Shown here: positions 1 to 5,281 of the stretch, piece after piece
How positions within the stretch are numbered: the first letter of the stretch is position 1
How the letters are laid out: each line of letters starts with the position of its first letter
NCBI GenBank assembly: GCA_023399055.1
Contig: JAEWQV010000006.1
Coordinates: 1-5,281, forward strand
Direction: 5' to 3'
DNA: 5,281 nt
Origin: Bacillota bacterium
GTDB taxonomy: Bacteria; Bacillota; Clostridia; Lachnospirales; Lachnospiraceae
Notes under the pieces: generated by a model
The model's input: only the letters and a program-made list of their open reading frames with translations
Told to the model about the DNA's origin: nothing
Databases searched by the model: none
Made by a program: the position numbers and the translations under genes

Positions 1-1150
1 ACCATTGTACATGTTTGCTATCTCCACTTACCCATTTCAATAGATCCGGATAGGCATCACCAATAAAAGCATGTTCCACAGGGTATTTGAAATCATCCGG
101 TATCATTAAGGCCCATATGCAATTATCATTTGAGTAATAACGGTATCTGACCCCTTTGGGGGTATAGCTATAATTACGTTGGTGGATTTCCGTGCGTAAG
201 ACCTCTCCTTCCCGCTTTAATACGGTCGTGAAAAGATCGATGTCATCAATGGTCAAATCTTTTAAGGCACCGGCTGCGAACGAAAAGGTGATCAAACGTT
301 CTTGCTTTCCCCTATATGGAAGGTCATTATCTGTATTAATCATTTCATGAAAAGAGAATAATCCATGTATATCATCCGATAGGGCATAAACCGGAGTCTC
401 GGTTTCCGATTCTGGAGTCGTGGTCCAGCCATTTAACTCGGCTTTTTGGATGTCTTTGGACTTTATGCCGGGGAGATGGATGAAAGCTCCGGCCCGCTTA
501 GTTCCACCTAATGCACGGAAAGTCAGTTTTATATTGGCGAATTGTACATAATCGTCTTTCATGGAAGTTTCCATCTGGACTTTTATCACGGCATCATTAA
601 AATCATAATCTCCATAATTAGGGAAAGAGTCTTCTATTATAAATGTATAGGTGGAAGACACGCTTCGGGTCGGGGTACGGCTAACCGGAGTAGCGGTTGT
701 TTCCTGCGATACGGCTAACGAATCGAAAGCACAGACATTATCATTACCCGGTGTTAAGGTGACAGGAGCGGTAACTTGATATCCGGTAGGGGTCGTCAAT
801 TGTATGTAAACTTGATCCGACTCTCCCTTTGGATAGATAATTTTCTTATCGAAAAGCGTTTTCTTTGAGCAAACCCCGGTAGCGAGAAGATTCGCATCTT
901 GATCTTCCGGACTTTTATCAAATACTTCTACCAGATAATTATAGGTGCCATCATAGGGGTCGAAAGATTGTACGGTAAGGTGGGATATTTGTATCATCGA
1001 CCAATCGAAATTAGAGGAAATTGTTACCTTTGAGAATGGATTAGTACCTTCTCCCGGAATTTTATCGGAAGGATCATATACATCCTTTGTACATCCTGAG
1101 AATAGGATAAAAAGAAAGGATGTGATAAATAGTTTCATTATTTGTCGCAT
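1..1150 (-). CDS. LruC domain-containing lipoprotein (DUF4842 type), C-terminus cut by window edge
   Basis: An uninterrupted frame of 383 codons runs off the left edge. The N-terminus has a lipoprotein signal peptide: a short charged start, a hydrophobic stretch, then the lipobox LFSGC with the acylated cysteine at residue 20 (residue 16 if the second ATG at 1138 is used). The protein is therefore probably anchored in the outer membrane, facing the surface or the periplasm. Residues about 35-160 look like a beta-rich N-terminal region. A Thr/Ser/Arg-rich linker (about 155-170) leads into the C-terminal domain, which carries the LruC hallmark NYGDYDFNDAVI (178-189) and ends near DAYPDLLKWV (365-374), where LruC domains usually finish; only a few residues are probably missing. 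The family is named after the Leptospira uveitis-associated antigen LruC; its molecular function is not established. The Asp/Asn-rich hallmark could bind a metal (inference). The start at 1150 fits a promoter 31 bases upstream; 1138 is equally possible. Confidence 0.85.
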   Translation of the reverse strand, partial: MRQIMKLFITSFLFILFSGCTKDVYDPSDKIPGEGTNPFSKVTISSNFDWSMIQISHLTVQSFDPYDGTYNYLVEVFDKSPEDQDANLLATGVCSKKTLFDKKIIYPKGESDQVYIQLTTPTGYQVTAPVTLTPGNDNVCAFDSLAVSQETTATPVSRTPTRSVSSTYTFIIEDSFPNYGDYDFNDAVIKVQMETSMKDDYVQFANIKLTFRALGGTKRAGAFIHLPGIKSKDIQKAELNGWTTTPESETETPVYALSDDIHGLFSFHEMINTDNDLPYRGKQERLITFSFAAGALKDLTIDDIDLFTTVLKREGEVLRTEIHQRNYSYTPKGVRYRYYSNDNCIWALMIPDDFKYPVEHAFIGDAYPDLLKWVSGDSKHVQW

Positions 1151-1180
1151 GTCAAGAAATCAATTTGCATTCTGCCTTCG

Positions 1181-1209
1181 CAAAGGTAAGAATATATTTA
1201 TTAATCAAT
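1181..1209 (-). promoter_or_regulatory. Bacteroidetes-type promoter for the LruC lipoprotein
   Basis: Read on the minus strand, ATTG (1206-1209) is followed after 17 bases by TACCTTTG (1181-1188). The second element is a perfect match to the Bacteroidetes -7 consensus TAnnTTTG; the first is a one-mismatch match to the -33 element TTTG. Transcription would start near 1174 and give a leader of about 25 bases before the ATG at 1150. This was identified by eye only. Confidence 0.55.
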
Positions 1210-1355
1210 AGATTTTTAATTTATTAAAAAAGCGGTGTCTAAAGTTTTCTTTTGAAAGTTACATCCGGCTGGTGGTAAATAATAGATATTTAAAAATCGG
1301 GGGAACTTACGATTTGGTTTACAATATGTCAGTAAACATGGGGGAATCGAAGGGA

Positions 1356-1457
1356 ATGAAGGTCTTGAATGTGTTAAATATTGTGATATTGCTAACGATT
1401 TGTCACTTTGCTTTTGGTGATTGTCGGGAAACTTCCTTACTTCGCGGTACAAAATGA
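1356..1457 (+). CDS. Possible 33-residue signal-peptide-like small ORF (doubtful)
   Basis: The frame from ATG 1356 encodes 33 residues beginning MKVLNVLNIVILLTICHFAF, which has the shape of a secretion signal: a lysine at position 2, a hydrophobic core of about 12 residues, then FAFG as a possible cleavage site, followed by a polar tail of about 12 residues with one cysteine. The frame stays open upstream to ATG 1338, ATG 1326 and a GTG at 1272, so the start is uncertain. It ends with TGA 25 bases before the DUF3836 start. It could be a real small exported peptide, a leader peptide, the relic of a decayed secreted-protein gene, or chance. Against it, the candidate promoter for the next gene lies inside it and no ribosome-binding signal is convincing. 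Confidence 0.2.
   Translation: MKVLNVLNIVILLTICHFAFGDCRETSLLRGTK
1413..1444 (+). promoter_or_regulatory. Candidate promoter for the DUF3836 gene
   Basis: TTTG (1413-1416) is followed after 20 bases by TTACTTCG (1437-1444), a two-mismatch version of the -7 consensus TAnnTTTG. Transcription would start near 1451 and leave a leader of about 30 bases before the ATG at 1483. The spacing is good but the -7 element is imperfect, so this is a weak prediction. Confidence 0.3.
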
Positions 1458-1482
1458 TAGTAACCTTATAAATTAAAATAGT

Positions 1483-1893
1483 ATGAAGACATCAGTTTGG
1501 GGTAAAAGTATTCTTGCGCTAGTTTTTACTTTCATGTGTAGTTTAGCGATAAGCGCAGCGTCTCCTAAAGATTATCTATATGATACAAAAGAGGAGAATG
1601 GTAAGATTATCTCTAAAGTGGTATTCTTACAGGAAAACGGACTGTTGAACAAACAGGTAAGATATGAGTTCCAGTACAACGAGAACGGCAAGGTTTCCGA
1701 GAAGAAAGCGTTTCGTTGGGATCGGACAAACGATGAATGGGTTCCATTCTATCAGATCACTTATCAATATGATGATCAAAGTGGAGAGATAAAGACAAAT
1801 TACGGTATGTGGGATAAGAAAAAGAAAAACTTTAGCTTAAATGTCCAGAACATGATTATCCCGAGTACTAATTACGAAGAAATTTTCTCATAA
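1483..1893 (+). CDS. DUF3836 family small secreted protein
   Basis: The gene encodes 136 residues. A cleavable signal peptide is clear: basic N-terminus (Lys2, Lys8), hydrophobic core about 9-22, and a small-residue site ISAAS with likely cleavage after Ala25 or Ala26. There is no lipobox cysteine, so the mature protein of about 110 residues is expected in the periplasm or outside the cell. The mature part is rich in Lys, Asn, Asp, Tyr and Trp. It contains a two-fold internal repeat: FQYNENGKV ending RWD (63-80) and YQYDDQSGEI ending MWD (94-111), offset by exactly 31 residues at QY and WD. The overall pattern, including KKAFRWD and EWVPFYQ, matches my memory of DUF3836, a family found in Bacteroides and Parabacteroides, often in several copies per genome, with no known function. 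The repeat recalls YD-repeat-like or MORN-like beta hairpins (inference). The gene stands alone and is followed by a strong terminator. Confidence 0.8.
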   Translation: MKTSVWGKSILALVFTFMCSLAISAASPKDYLYDTKEENGKIISKVVFLQENGLLNKQVRYEFQYNENGKVSEKKAFRWDRTNDEWVPFYQITYQYDDQSGEIKTNYGMWDKKKKNFSLNVQNMIIPSTNYEEIFS

Positions 1894-1930
1894 TACATAC
1901 TTTAAATTAAGACTTTCATAGACAAATAAG

Positions 1931-1969
1931 GGAAAGGGGCGATTTGGTATCGCCCCTTTTCTTGTTTTT
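1931..1969 (+). terminator. Rho-independent terminator, probably bidirectional
   Basis: An 11-base-pair perfect stem pairs 1933-1943 (AAAGGGGCGAT) with 1949-1959 around the 5-base loop TTGGT; a G-U pair and a G-C pair can extend it to 1931/1961. T-rich sequence follows on the plus strand (1957-1969), making a classical terminator for the DUF3836 gene, whose stop lies about 40 bases upstream. The hairpin begins about 10 bases after the trpB2 stop codon on the other strand, where the A tract preceding it and the short T run after it could also stop minus-strand transcripts. It insulates two convergent genes. Confidence 0.9.
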
Positions 1970-1970
1970 A

Positions 1971-3332
1971 TCAGATGATTTTCTCCAAATCTTTCAAATT
2001 GTTAGCTACTTCCTCATCCGTTACCTCATAGTTTGTTAGATCACCGGATAGATATTGGTCGTAAGCGGCCATATCGATCAAGCCGTGGCCCGATAAGTTG
2101 AACAAGATCGTACGAGGTTTACCTTCGATTTTGGCTTGCTCTGCCTCATGGATAGCCGCGGCGATAGCGTGGGATGATTCTGGGGCCGGGATAATACCTT
2201 CCGCTTGCGCGAATAGAGTAGCGGCCTTGAAGGTATCCAATTGCTTGATATCCACGGCGCTCATCAATTCGTCTTTCATTAACTGGCTGACGATGGAGCC
2301 GGCGCCATGATAACGCAAACCTCCCGCATGGATATTCGCTGGAGAGAAATTATGTCCCAACGTAAACATCGGGATTAATGGGGTATAGCCTGCCTCATCT
2401 CCGAAGTCATATTGGAATTGCCCTCTTGTAAGTTTCGGGCAAGATGCCGGTTCCGCCGCTATAACCCGGATATCCTTACCTTCCGTTAGTTTATGGCGCA
2501 GGAATGGGAATGTGATACCGGAGAAGTTGGAACCACCACCGAAACAACCGATAACGACATCGGGGTACTCGCCAGCCATTTCCATTTGTTTCTCAGCTTC
2601 CAGTCCGATAACGGTCTGATGCAGCATAACGTGGTTTAATACGCTACCTAATGTATATTTACAGTTCGGTGTTTGCATGGCCAACTCTACCGCCTCGGAA
2701 ATAGCGGTACCTAGGCTACCTTGATAATTAGGATGGTCTGTCAATATCTTACGTCCGGCTTTCGTACTCATACTCGGGGAGGCAACAACTTGTGCTCCGA
2801 AAGTCTGCATGATCGAACGACGGTAGGGTTTCTGGTGGTAACTAACCTTTACCATATAAACGGCAAGTTCCAAGCCGAAAGCTTTTGCCGCGTAAGAAAG
2901 AGCGGCACCCCATTGTCCGGCGCCTGTCTCGGTCGTGATATTAGTCGTACCCTCTTGTTTACAATAATAAGCCTGAGCCAAGGCCGAATTCAACTTATGT
3001 GAACCGATCGGGCTTACACTCTCGTTCTTGAAATAGATATGAGCGGGCGTATCCAGCGCTTTTTCCAATCCGGTGGCACGAACCAACGGAGTCGGTCGCC
3101 ATACCTTATAAAGCTCGCGTACTTCATCGGGAATCTCAATCCATGTGTCTGTCGTGTTCATTTCTTGATGAGAGACGCCTTTCGAGAATAGAGGATATAA
3201 ATCTTCCTCCTTTAAGGGCTGTTTAGTTTGTGGATTTAAGATCGGCAGCGGTTTGTTCTTCATATCCGCTACGATATTATACCATGCCGTAGGTATATCT
3301 TTTTCTTCTAGCAAAAACTTTTTAGTACTCAT
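1971..3332 (-). CDS. trpB2: TrpB2-type tryptophan synthase beta chain (TrpB-like PLP enzyme)
   Basis: This complete 453-residue cytoplasmic enzyme of the PLP fold-type II family would join indole with L-serine or O-phosphoserine to make L-tryptophan. Visible motifs, in order: the N-terminal extension typical of TrpB2 with RPTPLVRATGLE (79-90); SPIGSHKLNSA (107-117), where Lys113 is the PLP Schiff-base lysine; ETGAGQWG (135-142), where Glu135 matches the catalytic glutamate of TrpB; GGGSN (265-269), the PLP phosphate-binding loop; EGIIPAPESSHA (378-389); and SGHG (414-417), where the serine contacts the PLP ring nitrogen. The SHKLN and SGHG variants and the length of about 450 residues point to the TrpB2 (trpB-related) subfamily rather than TrpB1, which has AHKIN and is nearer 400. 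No trpA or other trp gene adjoins, so it probably acts alone as an indole-salvage enzyme; O-phosphoserine use has been reported for some TrpB2 enzymes, but the substrate here is untested. All key residues are intact. It is convergent with DUF3836 and divergent from the porin pair. Confidence 0.93.
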   Translation of the reverse strand: MSTKKFLLEEKDIPTAWYNIVADMKNKPLPILNPQTKQPLKEEDLYPLFSKGVSHQEMNTTDTWIEIPDEVRELYKVWRPTPLVRATGLEKALDTPAHIYFKNESVSPIGSHKLNSALAQAYYCKQEGTTNITTETGAGQWGAALSYAAKAFGLELAVYMVKVSYHQKPYRRSIMQTFGAQVVASPSMSTKAGRKILTDHPNYQGSLGTAISEAVELAMQTPNCKYTLGSVLNHVMLHQTVIGLEAEKQMEMAGEYPDVVIGCFGGGSNFSGITFPFLRHKLTEGKDIRVIAAEPASCPKLTRGQFQYDFGDEAGYTPLIPMFTLGHNFSPANIHAGGLRYHGAGSIVSQLMKDELMSAVDIKQLDTFKAATLFAQAEGIIPAPESSHAIAAAIHEAEQAKIEGKPRTILFNLSGHGLIDMAAYDQYLSGDLTNYEVTDEEVANNLKDLEKII

Positions 3333-3394
3333 TTTCTTTATCTGGTGTTTACAATATTAATCTAATTTGACCTTTAAGGCTTACAACTTGGAAG

Positions 3395-3426
3395 CAAAGG
3401 AACAAATAATATTTCGTTTCTTCAAA
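3395..3426 (-). promoter_or_regulatory. Candidate Bacteroidetes-type promoter for trpB2
   Basis: On the minus strand, TTTG (3423-3426) is followed after 20 bases by TTCCTTTG (3395-3402), which differs from the -7 consensus TAnnTTTG at one position. Transcription would start near 3388 and give a leader of about 55 bases. I see no trp attenuator-like peptide with tandem Trp codons in this leader. Confidence 0.45.
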
Positions 3427-3453
3427 TTGAATCCATAAAAATATATACATTCG
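3426..3453 (+). promoter_or_regulatory. Candidate promoter for the porin-like pair
   Basis: ATTG (3426-3429) is followed after 16 bases by TACATTCG (3446-3453), a one-mismatch version of TAnnTTTG. The spacer is shorter than usual, so the -33 assignment is weak. The predicted start near 3460 gives a leader of about 30 bases before ATG 3492. Its upstream end touches the -33 element of the divergent trpB2 promoter. Confidence 0.4.
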
Positions 3454-3491
3454 CGGCTTATAAGGTAAGAAAAATAACAAACTGAATTATA

Positions 3492-4721
3492 ATGAGACGG
3501 ATTACCCTGTTGCTCGTGGGGATGCTAGCCTTATTTTCTACGACAGCGCAAAGAAAAAACTTCACTTACAAATTCTACGGCTTCGTCCGTGGAGATCTTT
3601 TCTACAATTCCCGGGCTAATATGGCTCCGATCGATGGGAACTTTTATCTCTATCCTTTGGATAAGAGTTTTGATGCGGATGGCAAGGATTTGAACGCTAC
3701 GCCGAATGGCAGTTTCTATACGTTCACTTCCCGCTTGGGCTTGGACGTGACGGGACCCGATATTGGTAAGGCTCGTTCCTCCGCTAAGATAGAGACGGAC
3801 TTTGGCGGTTTTTCCGGTAGTAATACGATGTTACGTATCCGGCAGGCATACGTAAACTTGGATTGGGGAAAATCGGCGGTATTAGTAGGAATCACGTGGC
3901 ATCCCTTGTTTGGCGCCGTGATGCCAGATGTCTTGAATCTTTCCACCGGAGCGCCGTTCCAGCCTTTCAACCGTAGCCCTCAGATCCGTTACCAGTATAA
4001 GGCGAATAGCCGGGTACAATTGACGGCTTCCGTGTTGTGGCAATTACAATACCTTTCCAGCGGACCGAAAGGCATGAGCGAGGATTATATCAAGAATAGT
4101 TGCATTCCGGAGATGTTCGTGGGGGCGGATTTTACCCCTGCGGATGGTTGGTTGATGGGGCTCGGCGCTCATATGATCTCCTTGAAACCCCGTACTTCCA
4201 CGGAATGGAAGGAGCAAACTTTTAAGGTGAACGAGCGGATGACCGCATTCTCTTACGAGGCACATTTGAAGTATAGCGGAAGAAACTATACCTTTGCGGC
4301 GAAAACCTTGATGGCTTCTGTCTTGGATCATACCGCTTTATTGGGCGGTTACGGGGTGAGTTCGGTGGACTCCCGTACGGGCGAACAGGGATATACGCCT
4401 TTTCGCCATTCTACGACATGGGTGAATTTTGCCTACGGAATGAAATGGAGACCGGGTGTTTTCGTCGGATATACGAAGAATTTGGGAACCGGGAAGTCCT
4501 TGGTCTCAGCGGATAAGGTGTATGGTATGGGATTGGATATCGATCAATTAATAACCGTCAGCTTAAACGTATCGTATAATTTACCGCATTGGAAGTTCGG
4601 TTTCGAGTATTGTCCGGCGACAGCTTATTATGGCACGACCGACTTAGAGAGCGGACGTATCGAGCAAACACATGCGATAACGAATCATCGTATATTAGGT
4701 TTGATGATGTATTATTTTTAA
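3492..4721 (+). CDS. Outer-membrane beta-barrel, porin-like protein (first of tandem pair)
   Basis: The gene encodes 409 residues. A signal peptide (MRR start, hydrophobic core 5-15, likely cleavage after Ala19 in STTAQ) exports it. The mature protein shows alternating polar and hydrophobic strands with many aromatic residues, for example KFYGFVRGDLFYNSR (27-41) and YVNLDWGKSAVLVG (120-133), and it ends in MMYYF. A C-terminal phenylalanine is the usual outer-membrane insertion signal for BamA-dependent barrels. Length and pattern suit a 16-stranded porin-like barrel resembling DcaP-type proteins, but the family assignment is from memory and the substrate is unknown. A DADGKDLNA loop (61-69) is shared with its paralog. 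It is the leading gene of a likely two-gene operon: the next gene begins 22 bases after its stop and no terminator lies between. No frameshift or truncation is seen. Confidence 0.75.
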   Translation: MRRITLLLVGMLALFSTTAQRKNFTYKFYGFVRGDLFYNSRANMAPIDGNFYLYPLDKSFDADGKDLNATPNGSFYTFTSRLGLDVTGPDIGKARSSAKIETDFGGFSGSNTMLRIRQAYVNLDWGKSAVLVGITWHPLFGAVMPDVLNLSTGAPFQPFNRSPQIRYQYKANSRVQLTASVLWQLQYLSSGPKGMSEDYIKNSCIPEMFVGADFTPADGWLMGLGAHMISLKPRTSTEWKEQTFKVNERMTAFSYEAHLKYSGRNYTFAAKTLMASVLDHTALLGGYGVSSVDSRTGEQGYTPFRHSTTWVNFAYGMKWRPGVFVGYTKNLGTGKSLVSADKVYGMGLDIDQLITVSLNVSYNLPHWKFGFEYCPATAYYGTTDLESGRIEQTHAITNHRILGLMMYYF

Positions 4722-4743
4722 AGATAGATTGACCGGAATGGAA

Positions 4744-5281
4744 ATGAAACGCAACTTGCTTCTTTTGATCGGCCTATGTATGGCGGTATGCGTACAGGCG
4801 CAAAAGAAAAACTTCTCTTACAAATTTTACGGACAGGTACGTGGAGACTTGTTCTATAATTCCCGTGCGAACGCCGAGATCGTGGATGGTTTGTTCCACC
4901 TATATCCGAAGGACGTGGCGTTGGATGCGGATGGCAAGGACTTGAACGCTAGTCCGAACGGTAGTTTTTACCTGCTTTACTCCCGTTTGGGAATCGATGT
5001 ACAAGGACCGAAGGTTGGTTCGGCCAAGACTTCCTTGAAATTGGAGGCCGATTTCCGGGGTTCGGGTAGCAATTGGGCGGTGCTTCGTATCCGTCATGCC
5101 TATGTGAATCTGGATTGGGGCAAGTCCGCTGTCTTGATCGGACAGACGTGGCATCCGCTATTTGGCGAGGTCTTTCCACAGATGTTGAATCTTTCTACCG
5201 GCGCTCCGTTCCAACCGTTTAACCGCAGCCCGCAAATACGTTATCGTTATACGGACAATGGGTCGCAATTGACCGGGTCGG
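4744..5281 (+). CDS. Outer-membrane beta-barrel, porin-like protein (second of tandem pair), C-terminus cut by window edge
   Basis: This frame is open to the window end (179 codons), about 45% of the expected protein. It has a signal peptide with a good signal-peptidase site (VQA before Gln20). ATG 4744 is preferred over the in-frame ATG 4738, two codons upstream, because from 4744 the protein aligns without gaps to its upstream paralog: MKR to MRR, and AQKKNF to AQRKNF at the same residue numbers. By hand count 114 of the first 170 residues are identical. The best-kept blocks are VRGDLFYNSRAN (32-43), DADGKDLNA (61-69), YVNLDWGKSAVL (120-131), TWHPLFG (135-141) and STGAPFQPFNRSPQIRY (151-167). 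The differing stretches (44-59 and 91-113) may be loops or pore-lining parts that give a different specificity (inference). It is probably co-transcribed with the preceding gene. Confidence 0.75.
   Translation, partial: MKRNLLLLIGLCMAVCVQAQKKNFSYKFYGQVRGDLFYNSRANAEIVDGLFHLYPKDVALDADGKDLNASPNGSFYLLYSRLGIDVQGPKVGSAKTSLKLEADFRGSGSNWAVLRIRHAYVNLDWGKSAVLIGQTWHPLFGEVFPQMLNLSTGAPFQPFNRSPQIRYRYTDNGSQLTGS

Larger units (their letters stand above)
1151..1482. other. Divergent intergenic region, 332 bases
   Basis: This AT-rich region separates the minus-strand lipoprotein gene from the plus-strand DUF3836 gene. It holds the lipoprotein promoter (1181-1209), a weak candidate plus-strand promoter (1413-1444) and a doubtful short reading frame (1356-1457). 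The stretch from about 1190 to 1235 is nearly pure A/T. The part from about 1230 to 1345 has no assignable function: I see no strong hairpin, riboswitch-like structure or direct repeat in it. Confidence 0.6.
3492..5281 (+). repeat. Tandem gene duplication (two porin-like paralogs)
   Basis: The segments 3492-4031 and 4744-5280 encode homologous N-terminal halves, 180 and 179 codons with a single-codon gap near the end. Protein identity is about 67% over 170 residues. In the fully conserved block at residues 151-167, 11 of 17 codons differ synonymously, so the copies are old and held by selection on the protein rather than being a recent DNA duplication. Confidence 0.85.

Noticed and set aside
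1216..1452. Minus-strand frame of 78 residues in the intergenic region
   Set aside because: It has a low-complexity composition rich in Pro, Ser and Asn, no recognisable domain or signal, and lies across the candidate plus-strand promoter. It is probably chance.
2098..3002. Plus-strand frames inside trpB2 (2098-2310 and 2721-3002)
   Set aside because: They are antisense shadows of a gene with all catalytic motifs intact and have no plausible domain.
3333..3394. Possible trp attenuator or T-box in the trpB2 leader
   Set aside because: The leader of about 55 bases has no tandem Trp codons in a short frame and no strong competing hairpins.
3716..4331. Minus-strand frames inside the first porin-like gene (3716-3970 and 4044-4331)
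   Set aside because: They are antisense shadows of the barrel gene, rich in Arg, Pro and Ser, with no family resemblance.
4722..4743. Possible separate promoter or terminator between the two porin-like genes
   Set aside because: The 22-base gap has no hairpin and no TTTG / TAnnTTTG pair; co-transcription is simpler.
4900..5179. Overlapping minus-strand frames inside the second porin-like gene
   Set aside because: They lie opposite the frame that matches the upstream paralog at 67% identity, so the plus strand is the coding one.

Overview
The window looks like chromosomal DNA of a gut Bacteroidales bacterium, most likely Parabacteroides (genus is an inference). The reasons are: a LruC-domain lipoprotein and a DUF3836 protein, both typical of this order; promoter-like sequences of the Bacteroidetes type (TTTG near -33, TAnnTTTG near -7); almost no Shine-Dalgarno sequences; and moderate GC content. 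No rRNA, tRNA, CRISPR array, insertion sequence or phage gene is visible.

Layout. (1) Positions 1-1150, minus strand: a LruC-domain lipoprotein, missing only its C-terminal end, with a near-consensus promoter at 1181-1209. (2) Positions 1151-1482: a 332-base divergent intergenic region with that promoter, a weak possible short signal-peptide-like reading frame (1356-1457) and a candidate plus-strand promoter (1413-1444). (3) 1483-1893, plus strand: a small secreted DUF3836 protein, ending at a strong hairpin terminator (1931-1969) shared with the convergent gene. (4) 1971-3332, minus strand: a complete stand-alone tryptophan synthase beta chain of the TrpB2 type, with no trpA beside it. (5) 3333-3491: a short divergent intergenic region where candidate promoters for both directions appear to overlap at their -33 ends. 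(6) 3492-4721 and 4744-5281 (cut by the window edge), plus strand: two tandem paralogous outer-membrane beta-barrel, porin-like proteins that are probably co-transcribed.

How the genes relate. Four of the five clear genes encode envelope proteins: a surface or periplasmic lipoprotein, a secreted small protein and two outer-membrane barrels. The exception is the cytoplasmic PLP enzyme TrpB2, which would make tryptophan from indole plus serine or O-phosphoserine. A shared pathway cannot be shown. The only functional link the sequence suggests is the shared promoter region of trpB2 and the porin pair. I see no clear sign of a novel defence or mobile system. The points most worth a second look are the old, strongly constrained porin duplication, the orphan TrpB2 divergent from it, and the possible signal-peptide-only reading frame upstream of DUF3836.
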